A program made the translations under genes and the position numbers. 64,000 bases of DNA from Bacteroidaceae bacterium (GTDB taxonomy: Bacteria; Bacteroidota; Bacteroidia; Bacteroidales; Bacteroidaceae), in assembly GCA_017633615.1 (NCBI GenBank), contig JAGBPB010000070.1, positions 1 through 64,000 of the forward strand. Reading direction: 5' to 3'. This document shows, piece by piece, positions 8,935 through 16,557 of the stretch (positions within the stretch are counted from its first letter, which is position 1; every line of letters begins with the position of its first letter). The notes under the pieces were generated by a model that had not been told where the DNA came from, did no database searches, and saw nothing but the letters and a program-made list of their open reading frames with translations.

Positions 8935-10191
8935 TTAGAATACTAATACATCACTATCACCATAAGTCTCATATCCGGAGGTAATTACTTTCTCACCAGG
9001 CTCCAGGCCTTCCAGGACTTCATAATACTGGGGGTTCTGACGGCCTATGCGGATCTCACGCTTAACGGCTTTGTTTCCCTCCCTGTTTAAAACATATACC
9101 CACTTGCCGCCGGTTTTCTGATAGAACGTGCCACGCGGAATGATAACGGCCTCCTCGGGCTGGCCAAGCTGCAGGTTCAGGTAGTAGGTCTGGCCGGCAC
9201 GGATGTTATCGGGCTGGATGCCCTCAAACTTGAAATCGGCCTTGAACTTACCGTCACGAACCTCAGGATACACCTTGCGGATTGTGGTTGAAAAGGTCTC
9301 TCCCTGACGCTCAAAGGTGGCCTCAAGACCTGCAATAACGCGGTCAATATAGTGCTCATCTATCTGAGCCTCAACCTTATATGTGCCAACAGAGTTTATC
9401 TGACCTATCTTGGTGCCGCTGGTTATTGACTGACCCAGCACCACATCAAGCAGACCAAGCTCTCCGTCAATGGGAGCCTTAACTATAAGATTGCTCTTGC
9501 GCTTGCGGATCATCTGCATATTGAGCACCATGTTGTCAAGGCTCTCCTCCATGCGGTCAAGCTGGGTACCCCGGTAAAGGCTGTCCTGCTTGGAGCGCTC
9601 ACGGATAAGCTCATATTTCTGCTGAGCAAGACGGTAATCCTCCTCTGCCTTAAGGTAATCCTCACGCGCAATCAGTTTGTCCTCATAGAGAGATTTCTGC
9701 TGCTCATAGGCACGCTTGAGCCTGTCAACCTGGATTCCGTATTCCAGCACGTTCTGATTTACATCAAGCTTCTGCTGCTCCATCTGGATCTGTGTGTTGC
9801 GCAGTATGTTCTCCTTCTCAGCAAGTTCTGCCTCAGAGTTCAGGATCTGCATATCCAGATTATCATTGCTCAGAATAAGGATTGCATCACCTGCCTTTAC
9901 TGCAGAACCCTCTTCAATGAGAATCTCCTGCACAATACCGCCCTCCTGCGGGCTGAGCTGGATGGTGGTCATGGGCTGTACACGGCCGCTTATGCGGATG
10001 TAGTCATTGAACTCACCAAGCTGTGCTTCTGATACCATCAGCGCATCTTTGTCAACTCTCAAGGTCTTGTCATTGGGGCGGGCAATCAGATAAATCACGA
10101 ATGCCAAAAACAGCGCTCCACCCCAGTAAGGCAATGCCTTCTTTGTGAATACTCTCCTGAATCCTTTCTCCTGTTCTATTATTCTGTCCAT
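8935..10191 (-). CDS. HlyD/MacA-type periplasmic adaptor protein
   Basis: A 418-residue membrane fusion protein linking the inner-membrane permease with the outer-membrane channel. One membrane anchor (about 21-41) is followed by a biotinyl-lipoyl half (SPQEGGIVQEILIEEGSAVK), a long charged coiled coil of about 110 residues, the second lipoyl half (IVKAPIDGELG) and beta-barrel and membrane-proximal domains (GLEPGEKVITSGYE). It lies 21 bp downstream of the tolC-like gene and 11 bp before a permease, defining a tripartite MacAB-TolC-like pump. Confidence 0.9.
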   Translation of the reverse strand: MDRIIEQEKGFRRVFTKKALPYWGGALFLAFVIYLIARPNDKTLRVDKDALMVSEAQLGEFNDYIRISGRVQPMTTIQLSPQEGGIVQEILIEEGSAVKAGDAILILSNDNLDMQILNSEAELAEKENILRNTQIQMEQQKLDVNQNVLEYGIQVDRLKRAYEQQKSLYEDKLIAREDYLKAEEDYRLAQQKYELIRERSKQDSLYRGTQLDRMEESLDNMVLNMQMIRKRKSNLIVKAPIDGELGLLDVVLGQSITSGTKIGQINSVGTYKVEAQIDEHYIDRVIAGLEATFERQGETFSTTIRKVYPEVRDGKFKADFKFEGIQPDNIRAGQTYYLNLQLGQPEEAVIIPRGTFYQKTGGKWVYVLNREGNKAVKREIRIGRQNPQYYEVLEGLEPGEKVITSGYETYGDSDVLVF

Positions 10192-10212
10192 AGTGGTAAT
10201 TATTATCGGTAA

Positions 10213-11550
10213 TTAAAACTGGTCAATGTAATCTATGCCTCTGTAATATTTCACAACGCTCTGCTTGATGACAAGCTTGAAGAGTGAGTTCATAAGGTCT
10301 GCGTTGGCCTTGAGCAGGCTGCCGTTTATGGTTCTGAACTCAAGCGGTGACACAAGCCCCTGCTCCAGCTTCTTCATATTAAGCCGGTAAGCCTCCTGCT
10401 GCACCTGAGCCTTATGCTCTGCCTGCAAATATGCAGCCATTGCCCCGTCACAATCCTGTGCTGCACGGCGGAACTCCTGTATAACCTCACGGCCCTTCTG
10501 TTCCTTCTCGGCCGATGCAATGACGCGGGCATTACGCTTGCGGGCTATAGTGGAGTGCTTCTTGAGTCCTTCAAACAAAGGAATGGAGAGAGCTAGTTGC
10601 ACATACTCACCTCCGTTATTGCGGAACTGGTCCTTGAACGGATCAGTGTTCACGCCATCCATAGTGAAATAGCTTGTGTTCCAGCCTGCATAGAGTGAGA
10701 GGCTGGGAAGCAGTTGCCAACGGGCGGTGCTGAGCTCCCTCTCACTGTTAAGTTCATTGAGTGAAGCTATCCTGAAATCACGGTTGCCTGCAAGTATTGA
10801 GCTGTACTCAACATCACCGCTCTCAGTTTCCATATCCGGTTCCGGGAGCTCTGAATCAATTATAAGTTCCTTATCCTCAGGCCAGAACATAAGGTCTGAG
10901 AGTATGGTAAGCTGGTTTTTATACATATTCCTGGTATCAGTAAGTCCGTACTGGCAGTCTGCCAGGTCAGCCTCAGCCTGAATGACATCGGCATAACCCT
11001 TCTGCCCCAACTCCTCCTGCTTGCGAATCTTGGCAAGCGATGCCTCAGCATCAGCAACCTGCTGCTCATAAACATCGGCCAGGCGCTTGAAATATACCGT
11101 ATTGTAATAAGCCTCCATCACGGCCAGGCAGATCTCTGACTCAGCCTGCTTTTCACGAGACTCAGAAATCTCAAGGCTGGTCTTGGAGATAAGCACGTTG
11201 TTTACCGCCTTGAAACCTTCAAAAAGTGTAATGCCGGCGCTTAATCCGTAATTGTTATGGAAAGATGTCTGATTGAAATAAGTGTTGGTCTGAGGGTCAA
11301 TGTTACGGCCAAAATTGTAATAGGCGTAAGTGTTGGCGCTGATAGACGGCATGAATGCTGCAAGCACCGCATCACGGCGTGCTATACGTGCATCGGCAGT
11401 CTCAGCGTTCCGGATAAGAACCTTTGTGGAGTTTGAAATGGCATACTCCATGCAATCCTTAAGACTCATGGTCTGTCCGTAAAGAACTCCGGAACCGCTA
11501 ACCGCCGCAACAATTGTCAAACCTAATATCCTAAAAACTCTCTTTATCAT
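10213..11550 (-). CDS. TolC-family outer-membrane efflux channel
   Basis: A 445-residue outer-membrane factor with signal peptide (ending near GVLYGQ) and two OEP repeats. SLKDCMEYAISNS near residue 30 is the typical TolC start, and long helical stretches with ARxxxDAVLAAFMPSISA follow. It is the first gene of the pump operon and has a sigma-54 promoter 35 bp upstream of the start. It forms the exit duct for the adaptor and permease complex. Confidence 0.92.
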   Translation of the reverse strand: MIKRVFRILGLTIVAAVSGSGVLYGQTMSLKDCMEYAISNSTKVLIRNAETADARIARRDAVLAAFMPSISANTYAYYNFGRNIDPQTNTYFNQTSFHNNYGLSAGITLFEGFKAVNNVLISKTSLEISESREKQAESEICLAVMEAYYNTVYFKRLADVYEQQVADAEASLAKIRKQEELGQKGYADVIQAEADLADCQYGLTDTRNMYKNQLTILSDLMFWPEDKELIIDSELPEPDMETESGDVEYSSILAGNRDFRIASLNELNSERELSTARWQLLPSLSLYAGWNTSYFTMDGVNTDPFKDQFRNNGGEYVQLALSIPLFEGLKKHSTIARKRNARVIASAEKEQKGREVIQEFRRAAQDCDGAMAAYLQAEHKAQVQQEAYRLNMKKLEQGLVSPLEFRTINGSLLKANADLMNSLFKLVIKQSVVKYYRGIDYIDQF

Positions 11551-11584
11551 ATTTTACAGTCTGTTTTGATTACACATTTTATAA

Positions 11585-11600
11585 TGCAATCCGCGTGCCA
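11585..11600 (-). promoter_or_regulatory. Sigma-54 (RpoN) promoter of the efflux operon
   Basis: On the minus strand the sequence is TGGCAC-GCGGA-TTGCA, matching the sigma-54 consensus TGGCAC-N5-TTGC(A/T) with the exact spacing between the -24 and -12 elements. Transcription should begin near 11574, 24 bp before the tolC-like ATG. The neighbouring NtrC-type activator gene fits this reading. Confidence 0.85.
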
Positions 11601-11654
11601 AACTCATAAAATACTGACAATCAGAGAAGTAACTTTTTGAGCAGGTGTAAAAAA

Positions 11655-11691
11655 CTGTAAAGCTTTACACTTTTCTGTAAAGCCTTTACAG
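11655..11691. promoter_or_regulatory. Two palindromic enhancer (activator) sites
   Basis: TGTAAAGCTTTACA (11656-11669) is a perfect palindrome and CTGTAAAGCCTTTACAG (11675-11691) has the same half-sites around one extra base. Their centres are about 20.5 bp apart, two helical turns, and lie about 90-110 bp upstream of the predicted sigma-54 start. This is the arrangement expected for cooperative binding of an NtrC-family dimer pair, most likely the regulator at 12686-14020. Confidence 0.7.
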
Positions 11692-11796
11692 TACAATTGG
11701 GGACAGACCCCTTTTGTACTTTTTATTGAGACGTTTTTGATTTAAGAATTACTTTTCCAAAAAAGTACAAAAGGGGTCTGTCCCCAATTGTACTGT
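11688..11796. repeat. Long inverted repeat of the GGGGACAGACCCC family
   Basis: Two 37-bp arms (11688-11724 and 11760-11796) are exact reverse complements, separated by 35 bp. Each arm carries ttggggacagacccctttt. It lies between the histidine kinase stop and the enhancer sites, so as RNA it would form a very stable hairpin that could end or insulate the kinase transcript. Confidence 0.85.
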
Positions 11797-11810
11797 CTGA
11801 CACTATTGTG

Positions 11811-12686
11811 TCATCGGAAGATCAAAGTGAAAGTGGTTTCAGCGGAGTCACTGCGGGTAAGCTCTATGGTACCGTTGTGATTGCGCATAATCTGGCGCGA
11901 GATGCTAAGCCCGATGCCGCTGCCCTGAGCCTTGGTGGTAAAGAACGGAACAAATATCTGCTCCTGGCTCTCAGGAGAGATAGGCTCACCGTCATTTGAA
12001 ACAAGCAGGATAACCTCATCATCCTGCCCCATCCTGCCGGTAATGGTAATATGATGAGCCCCCGCCTGAACAGCATTCTTGACAAGATTGATGAGAATCT
12101 GTGAAACCTGCCCCTCATCAACATAAATCATAAGGTCAGGTTCATCGGCATGATATGCACATACAGCCCCCGCATCCGTAACCATCTGGCTGTTGAGTGA
12201 GAACACCTTGTTTATAAGTTCCTCAACCATGATGGCCTTCTTGACCGGACGAGCCACACCGCTAAGCTGGCGGTAAGTCTCAACAAACTTTATTAGGTTC
12301 TTTGATGAGTCCGATATGGTTTCCAGGCCCGCCTTCACGTCAAGTTCACTGTGGCCGTTCTCATCCATAGACTTGGAGAGCGTATCGCTGAGCGAAGCCA
12401 CAGGCGATACCGTATTCATAATCTCATGCGTGAGCACGCGTATAAGTTTGGTCCAGGAGTCCTGCTCATGTTGCTGCCGCTGCTGCTCAAATATGGTGCG
12501 TATGCGGTTAAGCGTGCGGTTAAAGCGGTTCTTGTCTCGGAAACTGAAGTTGAGTTCACCGTCCTCAAGAGCATCCATCATATATGCCACTTTCTTGCGG
12601 TCACCGCGCCGGGTAAGTACGCAAGCTATCACGGCAGTTACCACAACCGCAGCAAGGACTATCAGTATGACGGTGCCGGTGGTCAT
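11811..12686 (-). CDS. Histidine kinase, NtrB/AtoS-like, single membrane helix
   Basis: A 291-residue sensor kinase. One membrane helix (about 5-24) is followed directly by a short linker, so there is no large sensor domain and no second helix. The H-box LTHEIMN places the phosphorylated histidine at residue 87. The ATPase part shows N-box NLVKNAVQA (200-208), SNDGEPIS and GSGIGL (255-260). The start codon overlaps the regulator stop by one base (TGATG), so the two are translated together. It should phosphorylate the adjacent NtrC-type regulator; the signal may reach it through the membrane helix or a partner. Confidence 0.88.
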   Translation of the reverse strand: MTTGTVILIVLAAVVVTAVIACVLTRRGDRKKVAYMMDALEDGELNFSFRDKNRFNRTLNRIRTIFEQQRQQHEQDSWTKLIRVLTHEIMNTVSPVASLSDTLSKSMDENGHSELDVKAGLETISDSSKNLIKFVETYRQLSGVARPVKKAIMVEELINKVFSLNSQMVTDAGAVCAYHADEPDLMIYVDEGQVSQILINLVKNAVQAGAHHITITGRMGQDDEVILLVSNDGEPISPESQEQIFVPFFTTKAQGSGIGLSISRQIMRNHNGTIELTRSDSAETTFTLIFR

Positions 12687-14020
12687 CAGAGTCCGTACTT
12701 TTTAAGTTTGGCGTAGAAAGTGGGGCGGCTCACACCCATCATCTTGGCGGCGGCCGATATGTTTCCGCGGCAGCGGGTCATGGCCTCGCGCACCAGGCGC
12801 TCCTCATCATAACCCTCCAGCATAGACTCTTTCAAACTGCCGTTGAGTGACTGCGATGTCTCAAAACCTATGTCATCACGGCCCAAACGGATGCCGTCAG
12901 AGAGTATAACGGCTTTCTCAATGCAGTTCTGCAGTTCACGTACATTACCGCTCCAGGTATGGTTAAGCAAAGCTGTCTCAGCCTGGGCGTCAATGCCCTC
13001 AAGCGGACGGTGATACTTCTCGGCAAACACGCGTAAGAACGTCAATGCCAGCGGAATGATGTCTTCACGACGCTCCCTGAGCGGCGGCAGTTCAATATGT
13101 ACGGTATTGATACGGTAGTACAGATCCTCACGGAAACGGCCCTCACGTACCAGCTTGCCCAGGTCCGTATTGGTAGCACAGATAAGACGAATATCAACGG
13201 GTATGGCATCGGTACCACCTACCCTTACTATGCTTCGGTTCTGAATGGCACGCAACAGTTTGGCCTGTAGGTGCAGCGGTATGTTGCCAATCTCATCAAG
13301 GAAAAGTGTACTGCCGTCGGCCTGCTCAAACTTGCCCTGATGGTCAGCATAAGCATCAGTAAAGGATCCCTTTACGTGACCAAAGAGTTCACTCTCAAAC
13401 AGAGTCTCGGTAATGGCACCCGCATCTACAGCCACCATCTGCTTGCCGTTACGCAGGCTTGCAGCGTGTATCTCACGAGCCAGGACATCCTTACCGGTAC
13501 CGTTCTCGCCGGTGATGAGCACGGTGGCATCGGTGGGGGCAATCTTCTCAATCTGGCGCTTTATCTCAAGCATTCGGGTGGATTCGCCCCAATACATTCC
13601 TGTACTGACGGGCGCAACAGGCTTGGAAGCCCTGCGGCCTTTGTCAAGGGCTGCCTTAAGTACCTCAACCAGTTTCTCATTCTCCCATGGCTTGACAATG
13701 AAATCAAAAGCTCCGCGTTTCATACCCTCAACGGCCAGCTGGACATCGGCATAAGCGGTGAACAGAACCACCTCTATCTGAGGTGCTATCTTCTTGATCT
13801 CATTAATCCAGTAAAGGCCCTCATTACCGGTGTTGATGTCTGTGTTGAAATTCATGTCCAGCAGAATGACATCGGGACGGAACATGCCTATGGTGCTTAC
13901 CAACTGAACGGGCGACGGTATGGTTCTTACCTCACCGAAATAGAGCGGCAACAGCATCTCCAACGCCTTGCGTATCCCGGCATTATCATCAACAACCAGT
14001 ATTTTACCTTTCTTGACCAT
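12686..14020 (-). CDS. Sigma-54-dependent response regulator, NtrC family
   Basis: A 444-residue activator starting MVKKGKILVVDDN. The receiver domain has acidic residues at 11-12 and phospho-acceptor D55 (VILLDMN). The AAA+ domain has Walker A GENGTGKD (171-178) and Walker B LFLDEI (239-244). The sigma-54 contact loop reads GSFTDA (218-223) instead of the classic GAFTGA. A Fis-type helix-turn-helix ends the protein (GNISAAAKMMGVSRPTFYAK). The ATG at 14020 is preferred over a longer TTG frame because a -7 box lies just upstream of it. With the kinase it probably controls the sigma-54 promoter at 11585. Confidence 0.92.
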   Translation of the reverse strand: MVKKGKILVVDDNAGIRKALEMLLPLYFGEVRTIPSPVQLVSTIGMFRPDVILLDMNFNTDINTGNEGLYWINEIKKIAPQIEVVLFTAYADVQLAVEGMKRGAFDFIVKPWENEKLVEVLKAALDKGRRASKPVAPVSTGMYWGESTRMLEIKRQIEKIAPTDATVLITGENGTGKDVLAREIHAASLRNGKQMVAVDAGAITETLFESELFGHVKGSFTDAYADHQGKFEQADGSTLFLDEIGNIPLHLQAKLLRAIQNRSIVRVGGTDAIPVDIRLICATNTDLGKLVREGRFREDLYYRINTVHIELPPLRERREDIIPLALTFLRVFAEKYHRPLEGIDAQAETALLNHTWSGNVRELQNCIEKAVILSDGIRLGRDDIGFETSQSLNGSLKESMLEGYDEERLVREAMTRCRGNISAAAKMMGVSRPTFYAKLKKYGL

Positions 14021-14043
14021 TATCTTTAAGAATATGATGTAGC

Positions 14044-14051
14044 AAAGATAC
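14044..14051 (-). promoter_or_regulatory. -7 promoter box of the two-component operon
   Basis: TATCTTTG on the minus strand, 24 bp upstream of the regulator ATG, fits TAnnTTTG. The two-component genes therefore seem to have a housekeeping promoter. Confidence 0.5.
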
Positions 14052-14061
14052 AATATTTTTG

Positions 14062-14069
14062 TACATTTG
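14062..14069 (+). promoter_or_regulatory. -7 promoter box of the corrinoid uptake operon
   Basis: TACATTTG fits TAnnTTTG and would start transcription near 14076, exactly where the riboswitch P1 stem begins. A second match, TATTTTTG, overlaps at 14054-14061. Confidence 0.6.
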
Positions 14070-14075
14070 CCTCCA

Positions 14076-14257
14076 GATACGGTGATACCGCCGCCTGCGG
14101 TGACGGTATAGAGGGAATCCGGTTATAATCCGGAACAGTGCCCGCTACTGTAATGTTCATATATCCCGGAGGAATCAAATTGCCACTGCTTAATAAATAA
14201 AAAGGACGGGCGGGAAGGCACCTCAAGGGAGAACAGAGTCAGGAAACCTGCCGTATC
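14076..14257 (+). promoter_or_regulatory. Cobalamin (AdoCbl-type) riboswitch
   Basis: The outer stem gatacgg (14076-14082) pairs exactly with ccgtatc (14251-14257). Inside are the conserved GAGGGAA segment, acagtgcccgctactgta and GCCACTG at 14182-14188, and the B12 box agtcaggaaacctgcc at 14237-14252, one base off consensus. It lies 63 bp before the first TonB receptor start. Downstream, 14268-14297 (ggaca...tgtcc followed by gcacgttttt) may be the switching hairpin. It should shut the uptake operon when cobalamin is plentiful. Confidence 0.95.
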
Positions 14258-14319
14258 ATATTTTTAAGGACAAAGGCTCCGGGCCAGAACCTGTCCGCAC
14301 GTTTTTGTATCAGGAATTA

Positions 14320-16557
14320 ATGCTAAAGAAGTTATTTCTTTTAGTGTTTGTATGCGCCTCTATTACCACATGGGCACAAGTCACCCTGGGAGGCATAGTA
14401 GTTGACTCTGAGACAGGCAAGCCTGTCCAGGGAGCCAACATCCGTGTTGAGCACAGTCTCAGCGGCAGCGCCACCAACAGCAAGGGTGAGTTCACAATAA
14501 CCAACCTTCCGGATCAGGAGTCTTACAAGTTAAGCGTTACCCACGTATCATATCTGCCTGTAACGGTTACATCAGGCAAGGATAACAGCATAATAGTAAA
14601 GATGCAGGAGAGTTACATCAACCTGGGGCAGGTGGTCGTAACCGGTACCGGCACACACCGCCGCATGACCAACTCTCCCGTACCTATTCAGGTAATCACG
14701 GCCAAGGATATTGAGAACGCCGGAGCCACATCGCTTGAGGATGCGCTCACCAAGCTCTCTCCCAATATTACCACAATGACCAACGGCATGGGCACATTCC
14801 TGAACCTTAACGGAATGGGCCAGGATTACATGATAATCCTTGAGAACGGTCACCGTCTGGGCGGCGATGAGCGTTTGGCACGCATCAGCACCGGCAACAT
14901 CAAACGTATTGAGATACAGAGCGGTGCGGCATCGGCCCTGTACGGAAGCGAGGCTATAGGAGGCGTAATCAACATAATAACTGATGATTCCAAGAGCGGC
15001 ATAGGTGCATCCGGCTATACGCATTACACCAGCAAAGGCCGTTTTACACAAACCATTGATGCCGATGTCTCAGCAGGCCGTCTGTCATCATATACCACCT
15101 ATCAGCGCAAGGAGGCCGATAACTGGCAGGTGAACGATATTGACGAGGAGGGTTACAAGACGGGACGCCCCATGTCAGCCGGCTACCGTTCTGACAACCT
15201 GAGCCAAAGGTTTACATTTACGGTCAATGACAAGCTCAACCTCTCTGTACGCGGCAACTACAACAACTATGATACCCGTCGCCCTGAGACAGCCACCTAC
15301 TTCAAGAAAAGCACCAAGAAGGATGCTGACGGCAACTACATTTACAATGAGACACAGGCCTACACCTACAACATGTCACACCGCACATGGTTATACGGCT
15401 TGAGTGCCGATTATATGATAAGCCCATCGGCATACATTGAGGCCGATTTCTACAGTGACAACTTTACATCATCATACAAGTACTTCAGCAAGAGCGGTGA
15501 TTTTATGCCGGGCGATGAGCAGACACGCAAGGAGACCGTCTATTATGACGGGACCATAAAGGGAATATTCAAGCCTGACAACATGAACAAGCTGTCTGTG
15601 GGAATGGAGTACATCAACGAGCAGCTGCGCAGTGAATCAGACAATATCAGTTTTGAAAACATGTACACTGCCGCCGCATTCGTACAGGATGAGATTTCCA
15701 TTACCGAGAATATCCAGGCTGTAGCAGGCGTACGTTATCTGTACAACGGTAACTTCAAGAGTCACGCCACGCCCAATGTATCACTCATGTACAAACCGGG
15801 CAATTTCCGTTTCAGGGCAGCATGGTCAGCAGGATACCGCTCTCCCACCCTAAGCCAGATCTGGGCTACTGACCAGAGCAAGACTGCCAGCCGCGCCACC
15901 GTAGGTAATCCTGACCTGAAACCTGAAAAGAGCCGTTCAGGCTCAATCAACGCTGAATACTCAAATCAGCGTCTCTCCATATCGGTTACCGGAATGATGA
16001 ACAATGTGACCGATATGATAAACTACCGCGTCCTTAGCGATGCTGAGATAACAGCACTGGGATATGATGCCCTGCACGCTGATTTCAAGACCATACGCCA
16101 GCGCAGCAATATAGATGAGGCCCACATCAAGAGCCTTAACGTAAATGCCAATGTCTATCTGGGCGCCGGATTCACTGTGGGCGGCGGATATGTATTCACT
16201 GACTCCAAGGCTATAAGTGACGGAAAGGAAACTCCCGTTGATAAGAGCGTCAAGCACAGCGGTAACGTGAACGCCCGCTGGGACCACAACTGGGGCAACT
16301 ATCACCTTAACGTGAACCTGAACGGTCATATGCAGGGTGAGCGTTGGTCAAGCACCTACGGCTACGCCCCCGCATACAGCCAGTGGGATCTGAACACCAC
16401 TCACACATTCTACATTGAGGACTTTATCCTGGAACCGGGAATAGGCATAGAGAATATTTTCAATGAGCGTGACACCCGCCCCTGGAACAGCAACTTCTCA
16501 ACCATAAACCCCGGCAGAGCCGTTTACATCAGTCTGGCAATGAAATTCCGCAAGTAA
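14320..16557 (+). CDS. btuB: TonB-dependent corrinoid receptor, BtuB-like, with N-terminal carboxypeptidase-like domain
   Basis: A 745-residue outer-membrane receptor. A signal peptide is followed by a CarboxypepD_reg-like domain (VTLGGIVVDSETGKPVQGAN), a TonB box and plug region (GQVVVTGTG, SALYGSEAIGGVINIIT), and a 22-strand barrel with YRSPTLSQIW. The end AVYISLAMKFRK is a normal barrel terminus. I chose the ATG at 14320 over an upstream TTG because it gives a standard signal peptide. The riboswitch immediately upstream makes a corrinoid the likely ligand. Confidence 0.92.
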   Translation: MLKKLFLLVFVCASITTWAQVTLGGIVVDSETGKPVQGANIRVEHSLSGSATNSKGEFTITNLPDQESYKLSVTHVSYLPVTVTSGKDNSIIVKMQESYINLGQVVVTGTGTHRRMTNSPVPIQVITAKDIENAGATSLEDALTKLSPNITTMTNGMGTFLNLNGMGQDYMIILENGHRLGGDERLARISTGNIKRIEIQSGAASALYGSEAIGGVINIITDDSKSGIGASGYTHYTSKGRFTQTIDADVSAGRLSSYTTYQRKEADNWQVNDIDEEGYKTGRPMSAGYRSDNLSQRFTFTVNDKLNLSVRGNYNNYDTRRPETATYFKKSTKKDADGNYIYNETQAYTYNMSHRTWLYGLSADYMISPSAYIEADFYSDNFTSSYKYFSKSGDFMPGDEQTRKETVYYDGTIKGIFKPDNMNKLSVGMEYINEQLRSESDNISFENMYTAAAFVQDEISITENIQAVAGVRYLYNGNFKSHATPNVSLMYKPGNFRFRAAWSAGYRSPTLSQIWATDQSKTASRATVGNPDLKPEKSRSGSINAEYSNQRLSISVTGMMNNVTDMINYRVLSDAEITALGYDALHADFKTIRQRSNIDEAHIKSLNVNANVYLGAGFTVGGGYVFTDSKAISDGKETPVDKSVKHSGNVNARWDHNWGNYHLNVNLNGHMQGERWSSTYGYAPAYSQWDLNTTHTFYIEDFILEPGIGIENIFNERDTRPWNSNFSTINPGRAVYISLAMKFRK

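Noticed and set aside
11638..11691. Repeated gtaaag units read as a possible riboswitch or Fur-type box
   Set aside because: The two palindromes fit activator sites better given the sigma-54 promoter; no riboswitch core motif is present.
12686..14053. Longer start (TTG) for the NtrC-type regulator
   Set aside because: The extra residues lie in the promoter region and the standard receiver N-terminus begins at the ATG at 14020.
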